Source: Candidatus Propionivibrio dominans (lineage in GTDB: Bacteria > Pseudomonadota > Gammaproteobacteria > Burkholderiales > Rhodocyclaceae). Taken from it: 48,773 bases of DNA. Positions 8,673 through 16,387 of this stretch are shown here, in pieces. A program made the position numbers and the translations under genes. The stretch's first letter is position 1; the number at the start of each line of letters is the position of its first letter. The stretch spans positions 1 to 48,773 of the forward strand of contig JADJNC010000029.1 of NCBI GenBank assembly GCA_016709335.1. Reading direction: 5' to 3'. The notes beneath the pieces were generated by a model. It worked only from the letters and a program-made list of their open reading frames with translations. It was not told where the DNA came from and searched no databases.

Positions 8673-9019
8673 GATGTACCTCCGCTTTCATAATCGATTT
8701 TGGCGCGCTTCAGGCGCTCCGCAATTAACTTTACGTCCGTCTGATCTGTTTCATACCGCTCTTCGATTTCTTCTGGAAGGCATGCAACACGTACACGGTA
8801 TCGGCAAAACGCACCGTATAGACTGCGCGGTAAGTGTCGCCGCGGTGGTCCTCGACAATCTCCAGCACGCCGGTTCCCTCTCCCTTCCACGGCTTGGCAT
8901 TCGGATGCCTGGCGCCAAGTTGAGCCAGCCCGAGTGCATAGCCCATTTCGTCCTGCACTTCGATTGGGAAGCTCAAATAATCCTTCTTCGCCGACGCCAC
9001 CCAATGCAGGGGTTTTCAC
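8669..9019 (-). pseudogene. HigB-type (RelE/Gp49-like) toxin with two compensating frame breaks
   Basis: The family-like body (VASAKKDYLSFPIEVQDEMG ... YRAVYTVRFADTVYVLHAFQKKSKSG) runs in one frame from about 9000 to 8760. The family-like start (GTG AAA ... P-L-H-W) and the C-terminus TDVKLIAERLKRAKIDYE ending at TGA 8671-8669 are in another. One extra A in the AAAA after GTG 9019 and one A missing near 8757 account exactly for both switches. The net result is an open 116-codon frame whose middle 80 or so residues are nonsense. Repairing the two A runs would give a normal HigB of about 116 residues. This is either a genuinely inactivated toxin beside a live antitoxin or two sequencing errors. 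Confidence 0.75.
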
Positions 9020-9302
9020 GGGTCAGACTTGGGGGAACGCGGACCATGGCTGAATATATCAAGACAGATATAAGTCGTCAAGGAACTCGACGACTTGATT
9101 GCATTGACCGTCTCTATCCTTCAACAGGTGATGCGTCAGCTATGGGCTGCATTGCGAACATTCGCAGCAAGACTTCTCCAGTCCCTCTTGTCGGGGGTGG
9201 GCCGCTAATCACAATGGCCTGTGCGTGTCTTTTCCCCAGCCCACGTGTTCCTCATCAGGGAAGCCGGGTTCTGCATTCCCTGCGGTCACATGGAGAAGGG
9301 TG
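9020..9302. other. Intergenic gap upstream of the toxin operon
   Basis: No gene could be supported on either strand. A plus-strand open stretch here (AEYIKTDISRQGTRRLDCID...) has no recognisable family and no ribosome site, so it is not called. Confidence 0.4.
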
Positions 9303-9935
9303 CTAGCCCTCGGCCTGATCGCCGGAAAGCTGTTGCAGCCGCTCGGCCAGCCGGCCTAGTTCGGCGGCCGAGTTGACCTGGAGTTTCGCCATGCACTGCG
9401 CGCGCTCGGCCTTGACGGTGCGCTCGGAGATCGCCAGTTCGTAGGCAATCTGCTTGTTCAGCCGGCCGGCGACGATGCGATCGAAGACCTCGCGTTCGCG
9501 AGGTGTGAGCGAGGCGAAGCCGGCACGCAGTTGCCGCGCTTCGTCGCGTGCTGCGCGCTGCAGCGCGTCAACGGCAAGCGCACGCCGGAGCGCATCGAAA
9601 AGAGTGTCACGTGCGACCGGCTTGGCCAGAAAGTCCACGGCGCCGGCCTTCATCGCCCGGACACTGGAGCTGACGTCGGCGTAACCGGTCAGAAAGATCA
9701 CCGGCAAGGCGACTCCCTGCTCTTGCAGTGCCGCCTGCAGTTCGAGGCCGGAGGGTCCCGGCAGGCGGATATCGAGCAACAGGCAACCGGGACGATCAGG
9801 CCGCGGTTGCAGCAGGAAGTCGCCGGCCGAGGCGTAGCCGCGTGCCTCGAAACCGGCCGCTGCGAGCAGCCGCAGCAGTGCGTTGCGCAGCGAATCGTCG
9901 TCATCGACGACATGGATCAGCGCTGTCATGTTCAT
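9303..9935 (-). CDS. LuxR/FixJ-family response regulator, partner of the adjacent kinase
   Basis: The ATG at 9935 overlaps the kinase stop as ATGA and is preceded by GGAGGTGG, so it is preferred to the upstream in-frame start at 9980. The product has 210 residues. The receiver has an acidic pocket HVVDDDD, phospho-acceptor D55 in LLLDIRLPG, T/S in IFLTGYAD and K in FLAKPV. The C-terminal LuxR-type helix-turn-helix is LTPREREVFDRIVAGRLNKQ followed by IAYELAISERTVKAERAQ (about 140-185). This is the FixJ/NodW architecture: DNA binding once phosphorylated by the cognate kinase, which is translated just upstream in the same operon. Confidence 0.94.
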   Translation of the reverse strand: MNMTALIHVVDDDDSLRNALLRLLAAAGFEARGYASAGDFLLQPRPDRPGCLLLDIRLPGPSGLELQAALQEQGVALPVIFLTGYADVSSSVRAMKAGAVDFLAKPVARDTLFDALRRALAVDALQRAARDEARQLRAGFASLTPREREVFDRIVAGRLNKQIAYELAISERTVKAERAQCMAKLQVNSAAELGRLAERLQQLSGDQAEG

Positions 9936-11827
9936 GCCACCTCCACTGCGGGTTTTGCCTTGGCATCGGCCACGGGCCATTCAACACGGAACACTGCCCC
10001 GCCGCCAGGCCGGTTCTCGGCGCGCAGGCGGCCACCGTGGGCTTCGACGATGGTGCGCGCAATCGACAGCCCCAGCCCCATGCCCTGGGGCTTGGTGGTG
10101 AAGAATGAATCGAAGATCTGCGGCAGGTTCGCGGGTGCAATGCCGTGACCGCGATCGCTGACCGCGATGGCGATTGCGCCAGCCCGCACGGCGACGGAGA
10201 CGAGAATCGTGCGCCGCGCCTCGGGCAGGTCAGCCACCGCATCCAGGGCGTTAAGCACCAGATTGATCAGCACCTGCTGGATCTGGATGCGGTCACCGAC
10301 CAGCGTGGCGCTTGTCGGTGCCGTTTGAATGTCGAGGCTAAACCCTCTTCGCTGTACTTCGCTACGCAACAGGGAAGCCATCTCGCTCACGACCTCATTG
10401 AGGTCGAAGGCTTGCCGCTCGACCTCTTGTCGAATGAGCAGCAAGCGCAGTCGGTGGATGACTTCACTGGCGCGCAGGTCGTCGCGGCGAATGTCGGCAA
10501 GAATTTCGCGCAGCTCGCCGCGCCGGTCGGCAGCGGATTCAAGCATCAGTTCGGCGGCGTCGGCGTTGCTCAGGATGGCACCGAGCGGCTGGTTGATCTC
10601 GTGCGCAATCGAGCCGGTCAGCTCGCCGACGACCGCCAGTCGCGAGGCATGGGCGAGTTCGAAGCGCTGCTTCTGGTTGGCCTGCTCGGCCAGGCGGCGG
10701 TGACGTCGCTCGAACAGGAGCCAGGCAATCAGCGCAGCCTGCAGCAGGAACACGATGGCGCCGGCGATCAGATCCTTATGGTGCTCTTCCCACAAGCCGG
10801 GTTCGCGGAAATGCACGATGGCGTCGCCAGGTATGGAGGTCTCGTCGATACCCCAGCGGCGGACCTGCCGCCAATCGACATTCAGGGTCGTCGGCATGAT
10901 TTCGGGCAAGCGCAGCGAGTCAGGCGCAGCACCGTCGAGCAGGGCGTTGACGATTTCCCCGGCCTGCCGGCCCATGGCTGCATAATTCGGCATGCGGCCA
11001 CCGACGATGCCGGTGCCGATGAAGGTGTTGAACGGTCCATACACCGGCGCCGTGGCGGCACGGGCCATGGCCTCGACGGATTCGCGGGGTGTGAAGCTGC
11101 GGTCATCGCCGTCGGTGAAGTAGCCGGTGGTAAACACCACACTGTCGTTGCCCAGTTCGCCGAGGCGTTTCAATACCGCAGCCGTCGGCAGTCCGGCAAG
11201 AAACTCGGCGCTCGCGCGCTCCATGAAGCGCGGAACTTCGCTGCGCAAGCGGGCTTCCCAGCCCCGGTCGCGTACGCTGGCGCCGGTGACGATCACCAGA
11301 TGCCGGGCCTGCGGATGCCAGCGCAGTGCCTGTTCGATGGTTCCGGAAAATTCGTACTCGATCGGAACGCCGACAATGTCGGCGGACAGCGCCGGGTTCA
11401 TTCGAAGAAATGACCTGCCCACGCTCATATGGACCACCGGGGCCTGCGGAAAGAGCGCTGCACGATTGCTCACCAGGAAACTCAGCGCCTCTTCATTGGC
11501 GACAACGATCAACGCGGGCGGACGTGATGCGTACTTCGTCCGCAGGTAACTCACCACGGTGTCGGTGTAAGCCTGCCCGCCAAAACGGGCAACATCGAGG
11601 AATTCGTCGAACAGCGCGACCGGTCGATCTGCAGATGTCCGGATCGTCTCAAGCAGCCCTTGATCGTACTGGACGTTCGCCGGGAGCAAGCGACTGTTGG
11701 CATAGAGCACGAGGACGTTGCGGATTTCCGCCGCCCTTGCCGCCCCTAGGCCCGCAAAGGCAAGGATTACCGCGACGACCCAGGGACAAACCAGCCGAAG
11801 CGGCGTCGTCGGCAACGCCGTGCGCAT
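9932..11827 (-). CDS. Sensor histidine kinase with ABC-substrate-binding-like periplasmic sensor
   Basis: The chosen start is ATG 11827 (631 residues), which puts a signal/anchor segment first (VCPWVVAVILAFAGLGAARA). A GTG at 11926 with GGAG further upstream would add 33 residues and cannot be excluded. A periplasmic domain of about 300 residues (RNVLVLYANSRLLPANVQYD ... VVFTTGYFTDGD ... PVYGPFNTFIGTGIVGGRMP) resembles ABC-type substrate-binding proteins. It is followed by a membrane helix (LIAGAIVFLLQAALIAWLLF), then HisKA with the phospho-acceptor in HEINQPLGA, and HATPase with N-box LVLNALDAVAD, SDRGHGIA and GMGLGLSIA. The FixJ-like regulator overlaps its stop by four bases. The ligand is unknown; small organic molecules are sensed by similar domains. 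Confidence 0.92.
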   Translation of the reverse strand: MRTALPTTPLRLVCPWVVAVILAFAGLGAARAAEIRNVLVLYANSRLLPANVQYDQGLLETIRTSADRPVALFDEFLDVARFGGQAYTDTVVSYLRTKYASRPPALIVVANEEALSFLVSNRAALFPQAPVVHMSVGRSFLRMNPALSADIVGVPIEYEFSGTIEQALRWHPQARHLVIVTGASVRDRGWEARLRSEVPRFMERASAEFLAGLPTAAVLKRLGELGNDSVVFTTGYFTDGDDRSFTPRESVEAMARAATAPVYGPFNTFIGTGIVGGRMPNYAAMGRQAGEIVNALLDGAAPDSLRLPEIMPTTLNVDWRQVRRWGIDETSIPGDAIVHFREPGLWEEHHKDLIAGAIVFLLQAALIAWLLFERRHRRLAEQANQKQRFELAHASRLAVVGELTGSIAHEINQPLGAILSNADAAELMLESAADRRGELREILADIRRDDLRASEVIHRLRLLLIRQEVERQAFDLNEVVSEMASLLRSEVQRRGFSLDIQTAPTSATLVGDRIQIQQVLINLVLNALDAVADLPEARRTILVSVAVRAGAIAIAVSDRGHGIAPANLPQIFDSFFTTKPQGMGLGLSIARTIVEAHGGRLRAENRPGGGAVFRVEWPVADAKAKPAVEVA

Positions 11828-12051
11828 TGCGGAATTCGCCCGCAACCCAAGATTCGCTGTCACCCCCCAAAGCTCACGTGCAGCGGGGATGGGGTCTCGC
11901 TTACAGGTGGATGGTTGCGCTGTCACAGTGAATGAATTCTCCAGAACGGGTTATTCTGCAAAATGCCAAAATAAGCCGGACCGTGGCCCGGCGCAGCAAC
12001 GCAAGCGAACTCTCAGAGGCTGTGAATTTATGGATAAACACCTCCCAAGCC

Positions 12052-12143
12052 GTCATTCCGGCGCCAGCCGAAATCAGTACCTTTCTCTGATATCCAAAAA
12101 AAATCGGATAAACGAGTTGGACCCCGGCTTGCGCCGGGGTGAC
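12052..12143. repeat. GTCATTCCGG-type palindromic repeat
   Basis: It begins GTCATTCCGGCGCCAGCC and ends GCGCCGGGGTGAC, with a hairpin CCCCGGcttgCGCCGGGG-like at the right. It lies in the 260-bp gap between the divergent kinase operon and the Phd-VapC remnant. A short direct duplication AATCAGTCAGT follows at about 12152-12175. Confidence 0.6.
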
Positions 12144-12194
12144 GAGCGTGGAAATCAGTCAGTAATCAGTCAGTAATGATTTTTTCACAGACGC

Positions 12195-12497
12195 TCAGTC
12201 CCGCGTCGTCTCGAACGGGTTCAGGAAACGTACATCGAAATGGGTAAAGGCGGCGACATTCCGCCTGCGCGTAACTCGCCTTGGCGGTATCAGGGATTCG
12301 GATCGCCCGACATCCGACAGCAGCAACTGCTTGAGCGATGGGCGTGCCACTGCCTGAAGTCGTCGCCACTCCTCCACGGGAACCAGCACTGCGACTTCTG
12401 CACCGCTTTTACTGACCATCTGAGGCCCATCAACGATGCACGCCTGCAGAAACTCGCTGAAACGAGCTTTTGCGTCCTGAACCGGCCAAGTCTTCAT
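12195..12497 (-). pseudogene. Phd antitoxin fused to the tail of a VapC toxin by an internal deletion
   Basis: The 100-residue frame starts well (GAGGG upstream of ATG 12497). Residues 1 to about 72 are a Phd/YefM antitoxin: MKTWPVQDAKARFSEFLQAC, then MVSKSGAEVAVLVPVEEWRR and SLKQLLLSD. This normally ends shortly after a basic IPPR segment and is followed by a PIN-domain VapC. Here the frame instead runs from IPPRRVTR straight into RNVAAFTHFDVRFLNPFE, which reads like the last beta strand of VapC (VTRNVADF...VLNPFE). The missing part is almost the whole toxin, including its catalytic Asp residues. The antitoxin N-terminus could still bind DNA. This reading is from memory of both families. Confidence 0.65.
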
Positions 12498-12808
12498 TTA
12501 CGCCCTCAATTGGACTAGTCAGGTGACCAATTTAGCACATGTGGTCCGGCATTCAATAGTTCTGGCATTGAACGCACGATACTGCGTGATGCCAATATCG
12601 TCAGCCCTCATCCCCGGCCCTTCTTCTGCAGGCCGATTGCGAACCGAATGGCATGCCTGTGCTTGCCATAGGGCATTGACCGGGAGGCAGAGGCCGCGGA
12701 TACTTTGGCTCGTGTTTCTGCATTGCCTGTCCTCGTTGCCATCGATCAATGGTGGCCAATGGCAGGTACCGCCGGTCAAGCCGGTCAATCAAGATGGAGA
12801 GAGTCCCA
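12498..12808. other. Intergenic stretch with a truncated repeat
   Basis: No gene is supported. Bases 12605-12632 (CCCTCATCCCCGGCCCTTCT and on) match the left end of the longer repeat found at 17930 and 28369, then diverge, so this is a partial copy. The remainder is the leader of the DUF2914 gene. Confidence 0.5.
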
Positions 12809-13210
12809 GTGAAGATTCGTAATTTTGCAATGGCGCTGTTGATCGCCGCCACCCTGTCCGGTCCGGCGGCGTTTGCGCAGGTTGGGGGTTCGGTAATCAA
12901 CGCCACGTTCACCACCAACGTGGTGAACGGTGCGCCGACCGATTTTCCCCAGCAGTTCACCACGTCGACCCCGGTCGTGTACTACTACGGCGAACTGCTC
13001 GACCTCACTGGCCAGACCGTGACACTGCGCTGGAGCCTTGAGGGCAAGCGCATGCAGGACGTCCCTGTCGTGGTGACCAGCGCGCGACAGCCCGCCTGGA
13101 CGATGATGAAAATGCAGCCGCAATGGACGGGCAACTGGACGGTCGAGGTTCTGAACGGCAAGGGGCAGGTGATCGGCCAGAGGAATTTTGCCTACAATCC
13201 GCCCATGTGA
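12809..13210 (+). CDS. Secreted DUF2914-domain protein
   Basis: GTG at 12809 is preferred because GGAGAG lies eight bases upstream; an ATG at 12794 would add five residues. The product has 133 residues with a signal peptide (about 1-24, ending AAFAQ). The mature part has the DUF2914 pattern: INATFTTNVVNGAPTDFPQQ, then VYYYGELLDLTGQTVTLRW, a V...V..RQPAWT segment and GNWTVEVLNGKGQVIGQRNF. These are small all-beta domains of unknown role, often at the cell surface or attached to membrane proteins. Here the domain stands alone. No operon partner is visible on the plus strand. Confidence 0.75.
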   Translation: MKIRNFAMALLIAATLSGPAAFAQVGGSVINATFTTNVVNGAPTDFPQQFTTSTPVVYYYGELLDLTGQTVTLRWSLEGKRMQDVPVVVTSARQPAWTMMKMQPQWTGNWTVEVLNGKGQVIGQRNFAYNPPM

Positions 13211-13311
13211 TGGCGTGCTGCTGTGTTGCACTTTAAGCATTCGTGATATCTGATCGGTGCTGAACGGGTTCATTGATTGGGCAAATGAATCCAAGTAAAC
13301 GCTGAATAAGC

Positions 13312-13445
13312 CGTCACACCGGCAAAAGCCGGTGTCCAGTGCCATGAATTTTCTGGCTCTGCATTCCCTGCGGTCAGATTCCGGCTTTCGCCCCGAAGGT
13401 GACAGGGCCTAGGGCTCAAATACCCTTGGGATGCGCCGGAATGAC
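13312..13445. repeat. Composite palindromic intergenic repeat
   Basis: It starts GTCACACCGGCAAAAGCCGG and ends GCGCCGGAATGAC, with TTCCGGCTTTCGCCCCGAAG in the middle. Layout and wording parallel the segment at 6195-6300, so the two are probably copies of the same composite. It occupies the space between the convergent DUF2914 and exonuclease genes. Confidence 0.55.
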
Positions 13446-13470
13446 GATTTGACACTTGTTCAGCGGCTCC

Positions 13471-14520
13471 CTAATACGCCAGACGCGCATAAGGCGTCTT
13501 TGCGGAGGCTTCAATAGCCTGCCTTAGAGTGATGACGCCACGCTCCTCAAGGAGTGGTACAAGCCTCAAAAATACTTGAGCCGTTGCTATCGCATCCGAA
13601 TACGCACTGTGGCGATGCTCGATCGACACCCCCAATAGCGCCATGCTGGCCTCAAGGCTATGATGCGGTTGATTCGGGTAAGCCACCGAAGACAGCAACA
13701 AGGTATCCAGAACGGGTTGGCGGAACACCACGCCCGTGATCTGCTCCTTCATCTGCAGGAAGCGCATATCGAAAGCCACATTGTGGCCGAGCAGGACACT
13801 ACCTTCGCAGAAATCATGGAACTCCGGCAGCACCTGGCCAATCGTCGGCTTGCCCTTGACTTGATCTGCCGTGATGCCATGGATCTTTTCACTTTCGGGG
13901 CTGATCGCTCGCTGCGGATCAATCAATGCTTCGAAGGCGTGGTCCGCATGAATCTGCCCGTCAGCCACCCGCAAGGCACCGATCTGGATTATCTCGTCAC
14001 CTTTACCGGGCTGCATACCCGTGGTTTCGGTATCGAAGGCGGTGTAAATCAGACTATCGAGCGGCCGATCCAGCACCGAGGAGCCAGATGATCGCTCACA
14101 TAAAGCTTGATAGATTGACCGTTGCTCGGCAATCCTGGCTTCAACCTCATCGATTCGATGATCGCGTTGATCAGCAAGACGATTCATCGCACCAATCACG
14201 ACACGAAGCTCCGGCGGCCCCTGCTCCACCACGCGCAAGTCGCGGTTACTGGTCAGCATGACCGTCAGGCTCTCGGCCGTGGCTGCCATCCCGGTCACAT
14301 ACTCACGAAACAAGGCGTTCAGGATAACGAACCCGGTGGCCAGGGCCGCCACCGTCAACAAAGCCCCCAGCGGCAAGAGCTGCTGAAAATATTGCGTAAA
14401 AATCACCCGGTGCTCAAGCGTGCCCTTGACCCAGGCAAACACGGCAATCGCCACAAAAGGTCCCGCCATGAGCAGCGATAAAACCAGGGCAGCAATGATG
14501 TAACGGGTTCTGGCAGTCAT
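13471..14520 (-). CDS. Membrane-anchored DEDDh 3'-5' exonuclease (DNA polymerase III epsilon-like)
   Basis: The 349-residue protein begins with two membrane helices (about 8-30 and 48-70). A HAMP-like/helical linker follows (about 71-135, with GPPELRVVIGAMNRLADQRD), then an exonuclease domain from about residue 157 to the end. Catalytic residues are D163 and E165 in FDTETTG, the Asp in GHNVAFDMRF, and the His/Asp of HSAYSDA, giving the complete DEDDh set. The nuclease therefore faces the cytoplasm from the inner membrane. The family is seen in betaproteobacteria, often near CBS/nucleotidyltransferase signalling genes, but none is adjacent here. Substrate and role are unknown. No frame damage is visible. 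Confidence 0.87.
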   Translation of the reverse strand: MTARTRYIIAALVLSLLMAGPFVAIAVFAWVKGTLEHRVIFTQYFQQLLPLGALLTVAALATGFVILNALFREYVTGMAATAESLTVMLTSNRDLRVVEQGPPELRVVIGAMNRLADQRDHRIDEVEARIAEQRSIYQALCERSSGSSVLDRPLDSLIYTAFDTETTGMQPGKGDEIIQIGALRVADGQIHADHAFEALIDPQRAISPESEKIHGITADQVKGKPTIGQVLPEFHDFCEGSVLLGHNVAFDMRFLQMKEQITGVVFRQPVLDTLLLSSVAYPNQPHHSLEASMALLGVSIEHRHSAYSDAIATAQVFLRLVPLLEERGVITLRQAIEASAKTPYARLAY

Positions 14521-14681
14521 CTTTTTCCATAGGAAATTGTCCGTGAATGGTATTTCGATGAGAATACAGAAAAAGCCTCAAGGATCACAGGGTTCCATGC
14601 CCAATGGCACGACCTTAAGCATTTGACATCAGATATTTCCGTTCCACCACAAACAGTTGCCAGGACAGCAGGAAGTAATGC

Positions 14682-14706
14682 GTCGTCCCGGCGAAAGCCG
14701 GGACCG
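14682..14706. repeat. Short hairpin repeat
   Basis: GTCGTCCCGGCGAAAGCCGG followed by GACC forms a compact hairpin (CCCGGC gaaa GCCGGG). It is related to the other intergenic palindromes and lies just downstream of the DUF4143 ATPase stop. Confidence 0.5.
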
Positions 14707-14747
14707 AGTAGCGGGGAACCATTCCGGACACCTGTTCAGCCTGCCGT

Positions 14748-15881
14748 TCAGGCATCGAGAGCAGCCAGCCATACGGCGGCATCGGCGATGTGGACCGCGG
14801 TACGGTATTCCTCCTGGCGCAGGTTGCGCACCAGTTGTATGGCTTTGGCCGTTGGTAGCTTGCCGGCAAAAGTAGCGAGTGGGCGGTGGAGTGAACTGTC
14901 CGTCAGCTTGCATTCGATCAGGTGGGTGAGTTGTTTGTCTTCACTGAGGGCAAAATCGACTTCACTGCCGTCCTTGGTGCGGATGTAGTGCAGGTCCGCG
15001 GCCTTGCCCCGGGAATCCTGCCGGAAATGAACATGTTTCAACAGCATGCCGGCGACGGCGTTTTCGAAACGAATTCCCTCGTCGCCCCTCACCAGTCCGT
15101 TATCGAAGAAGTAGACCTTGGGTGTTTGCAGGATGGCGCGGGCGATATTGTGATGCCAGGGCTGGACAGTGAACACGATGTACAAGGCCTGCAGGATGTC
15201 GAGATAGCGTTTCAGCGTGGTCGGGGAAACGGCCAGATCGCGGGCAATCGAAGCCAGCGACACGGGAGAACCCACGCGTTCCCGCAGTAACTCGACAAAC
15301 AGGCGCATGGTGTTGATTTCATGCAGACGGGAGAATTCCACGACATCCTCGCGGATGAGATCGGTGAAATACTGAAGCCGCCAGCGCTCGGCATCGTCCG
15401 GGTTTTCCGCCAGGCACGGCTCCGGGAAACCGCCGCGTGCCAGCAGGCGATCGAGGGCCGCAGCGGCGCTGCCACCCTGTTGCTCGCACCACTCGCGGAC
15501 CGAAATGGGGTGAAGGCGAAACGCCAGATAACGCCCGGCCAGGGAGTCTCCGCTCTGGCGCCAGGTTTCCATCCGGGCGCTGCCGGTGACGAGCAAAGCC
15601 TGTTCCGGCGAGCGTCCGTCCACCACCCCCTTGAGCCAGTTTTTCCAGTCGGGCATTTTGTGAATCTCATCCATTGCCAGCAGGCGGGTACGTGGATTCC
15701 AGCTCTGCCGACGCAAGATGGCCCGGTCCGCCGTAACGTCCCAATTGAGGTACTGTGATGGCCCAAAACGCGCCATCAAGTGCCGGCACAGCGTCGTCTT
15801 GCCCACCTGGCGGGGGCCGGTGATCAGCACCATTTTGCGCCGAAGATCGATAGCGACAAGCTCGTCAAGATAGCGTTTCAT
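14748..15881 (-). CDS. AAA-family ATPase with C-terminal DUF4143 domain
   Basis: A 377-residue protein. Walker A is GPRQVGKTT (residues 22-30), Walker B is LLAMDEIHKMPDW (about 67-79), and a sensor-like VTGSARMET follows. The second half has the DUF4143 pattern: RGGFPEP, a winged-helix segment VSLASIARDLAVSPTTLKRY, YFFDNGLVRG, then a nuclease-like GSEVDFALSEDKQLTHLIEC with the E/D...D...E.K spacing of PD-(D/E)xK folds. Proteins of this class are common, often horizontally moved, and of uncertain role; a link to toxin-antitoxin or DNA repair has been suggested. The gene stands alone between the exonuclease gene and a mobile 202-bp repeat. Confidence 0.88.
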   Translation of the reverse strand: MKRYLDELVAIDLRRKMVLITGPRQVGKTTLCRHLMARFGPSQYLNWDVTADRAILRRQSWNPRTRLLAMDEIHKMPDWKNWLKGVVDGRSPEQALLVTGSARMETWRQSGDSLAGRYLAFRLHPISVREWCEQQGGSAAAALDRLLARGGFPEPCLAENPDDAERWRLQYFTDLIREDVVEFSRLHEINTMRLFVELLRERVGSPVSLASIARDLAVSPTTLKRYLDILQALYIVFTVQPWHHNIARAILQTPKVYFFDNGLVRGDEGIRFENAVAGMLLKHVHFRQDSRGKAADLHYIRTKDGSEVDFALSEDKQLTHLIECKLTDSSLHRPLATFAGKLPTAKAIQLVRNLRQEEYRTAVHIADAAVWLAALDA

Positions 15882-16069
15882 ACCGACTATTTTATCGGCT
15901 ATTGGAATAAAGTCGCGACTATTTTGCAGTTAATAGGCAATGGGTCGTGCAGGCGAGTCTCCATAGGTGATTATTTAAATGCTCATCAGGTTGATTGACC
16001 TCTCTAAAGCCCGGCCATCGTATTTCTCGTGCTGCTCGTTGTAAATCGCTCCACCCCATGCGGGCCTAG

Positions 16070-16271
16070 CAGCCTGTCGGACTTGATGTGTCGAAGCGAA
16101 AAATGTGGGAGACGAGCGCAGTTTTTGCGAGCTTTCGCCTTGCGGCGAAATGCCTGCTTACCCCATTTCACGGATTTCAAGCGAATAGTTGTTCTATTCG
16201 CACAGAAATACGGGGAAAAATGAGCCGTCTTCCCACTTTTTTCAGCCGACTTGGTCAAGTCCGACAGGCTG
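16070..16271 (+). repeat. 202-bp MITE-like element, copy 1, with flanking CTAG duplication
   Basis: Ends are a perfect inverted repeat: CAGCCTGTCGGACTTGA at the left and TCAAGTCCGACAGGCTG at the right. CTAG is present directly outside both ends, consistent with a 4-bp target duplication. Internal hairpins are visible: TTTCGCC/GGCGAAA at about 16134-16151 and GCGAATAG/CTATTCGC at about 16181-16201. A second copy in opposite orientation lies at 44109-44310 with about four differences over 202 bases. An open frame crosses both copies, but three of its four differences change an amino acid, arguing against a conserved protein. The element sits 117 bp upstream of cardiolipin synthase. Confidence 0.88.
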
Positions 16272-16387
16272 CTAGGACGGCCAACCGCCCTGTTGGCAAA
16301 CGAATGAGCATTCGAGCAAGCGCCATCGACCAGGCAAGTCGTTCTCGACTTGGCCTTGGGCACTCCAGTATCATCCCCCCATCCTCA

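Noticed and set aside
9020..9302. Small plus-strand gene starting MAEYIKTDISRQ
   Set aside because: No ribosome site, no family resemblance, and it runs into repeat-like sequence. Evidence is too weak.
10145..11413. 422-codon plus-strand frame opposite the sensor kinase
   Set aside because: It is antisense to HisKA/HATPase motifs and has no ribosome site or family pattern.
16070..16271. Small protein encoded by the 202-bp repeat
   Set aside because: Three of four differences between copies change amino acids in the plus frame and all four do so in the opposite frame, so there is no sign of selection for a peptide.
16088..16387. Extended N-terminus of cardiolipin synthase through the 202-bp repeat
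   Set aside because: The extension is repeat-derived and also present at 44.1 kb away from any cls gene. The family starts near 16388.
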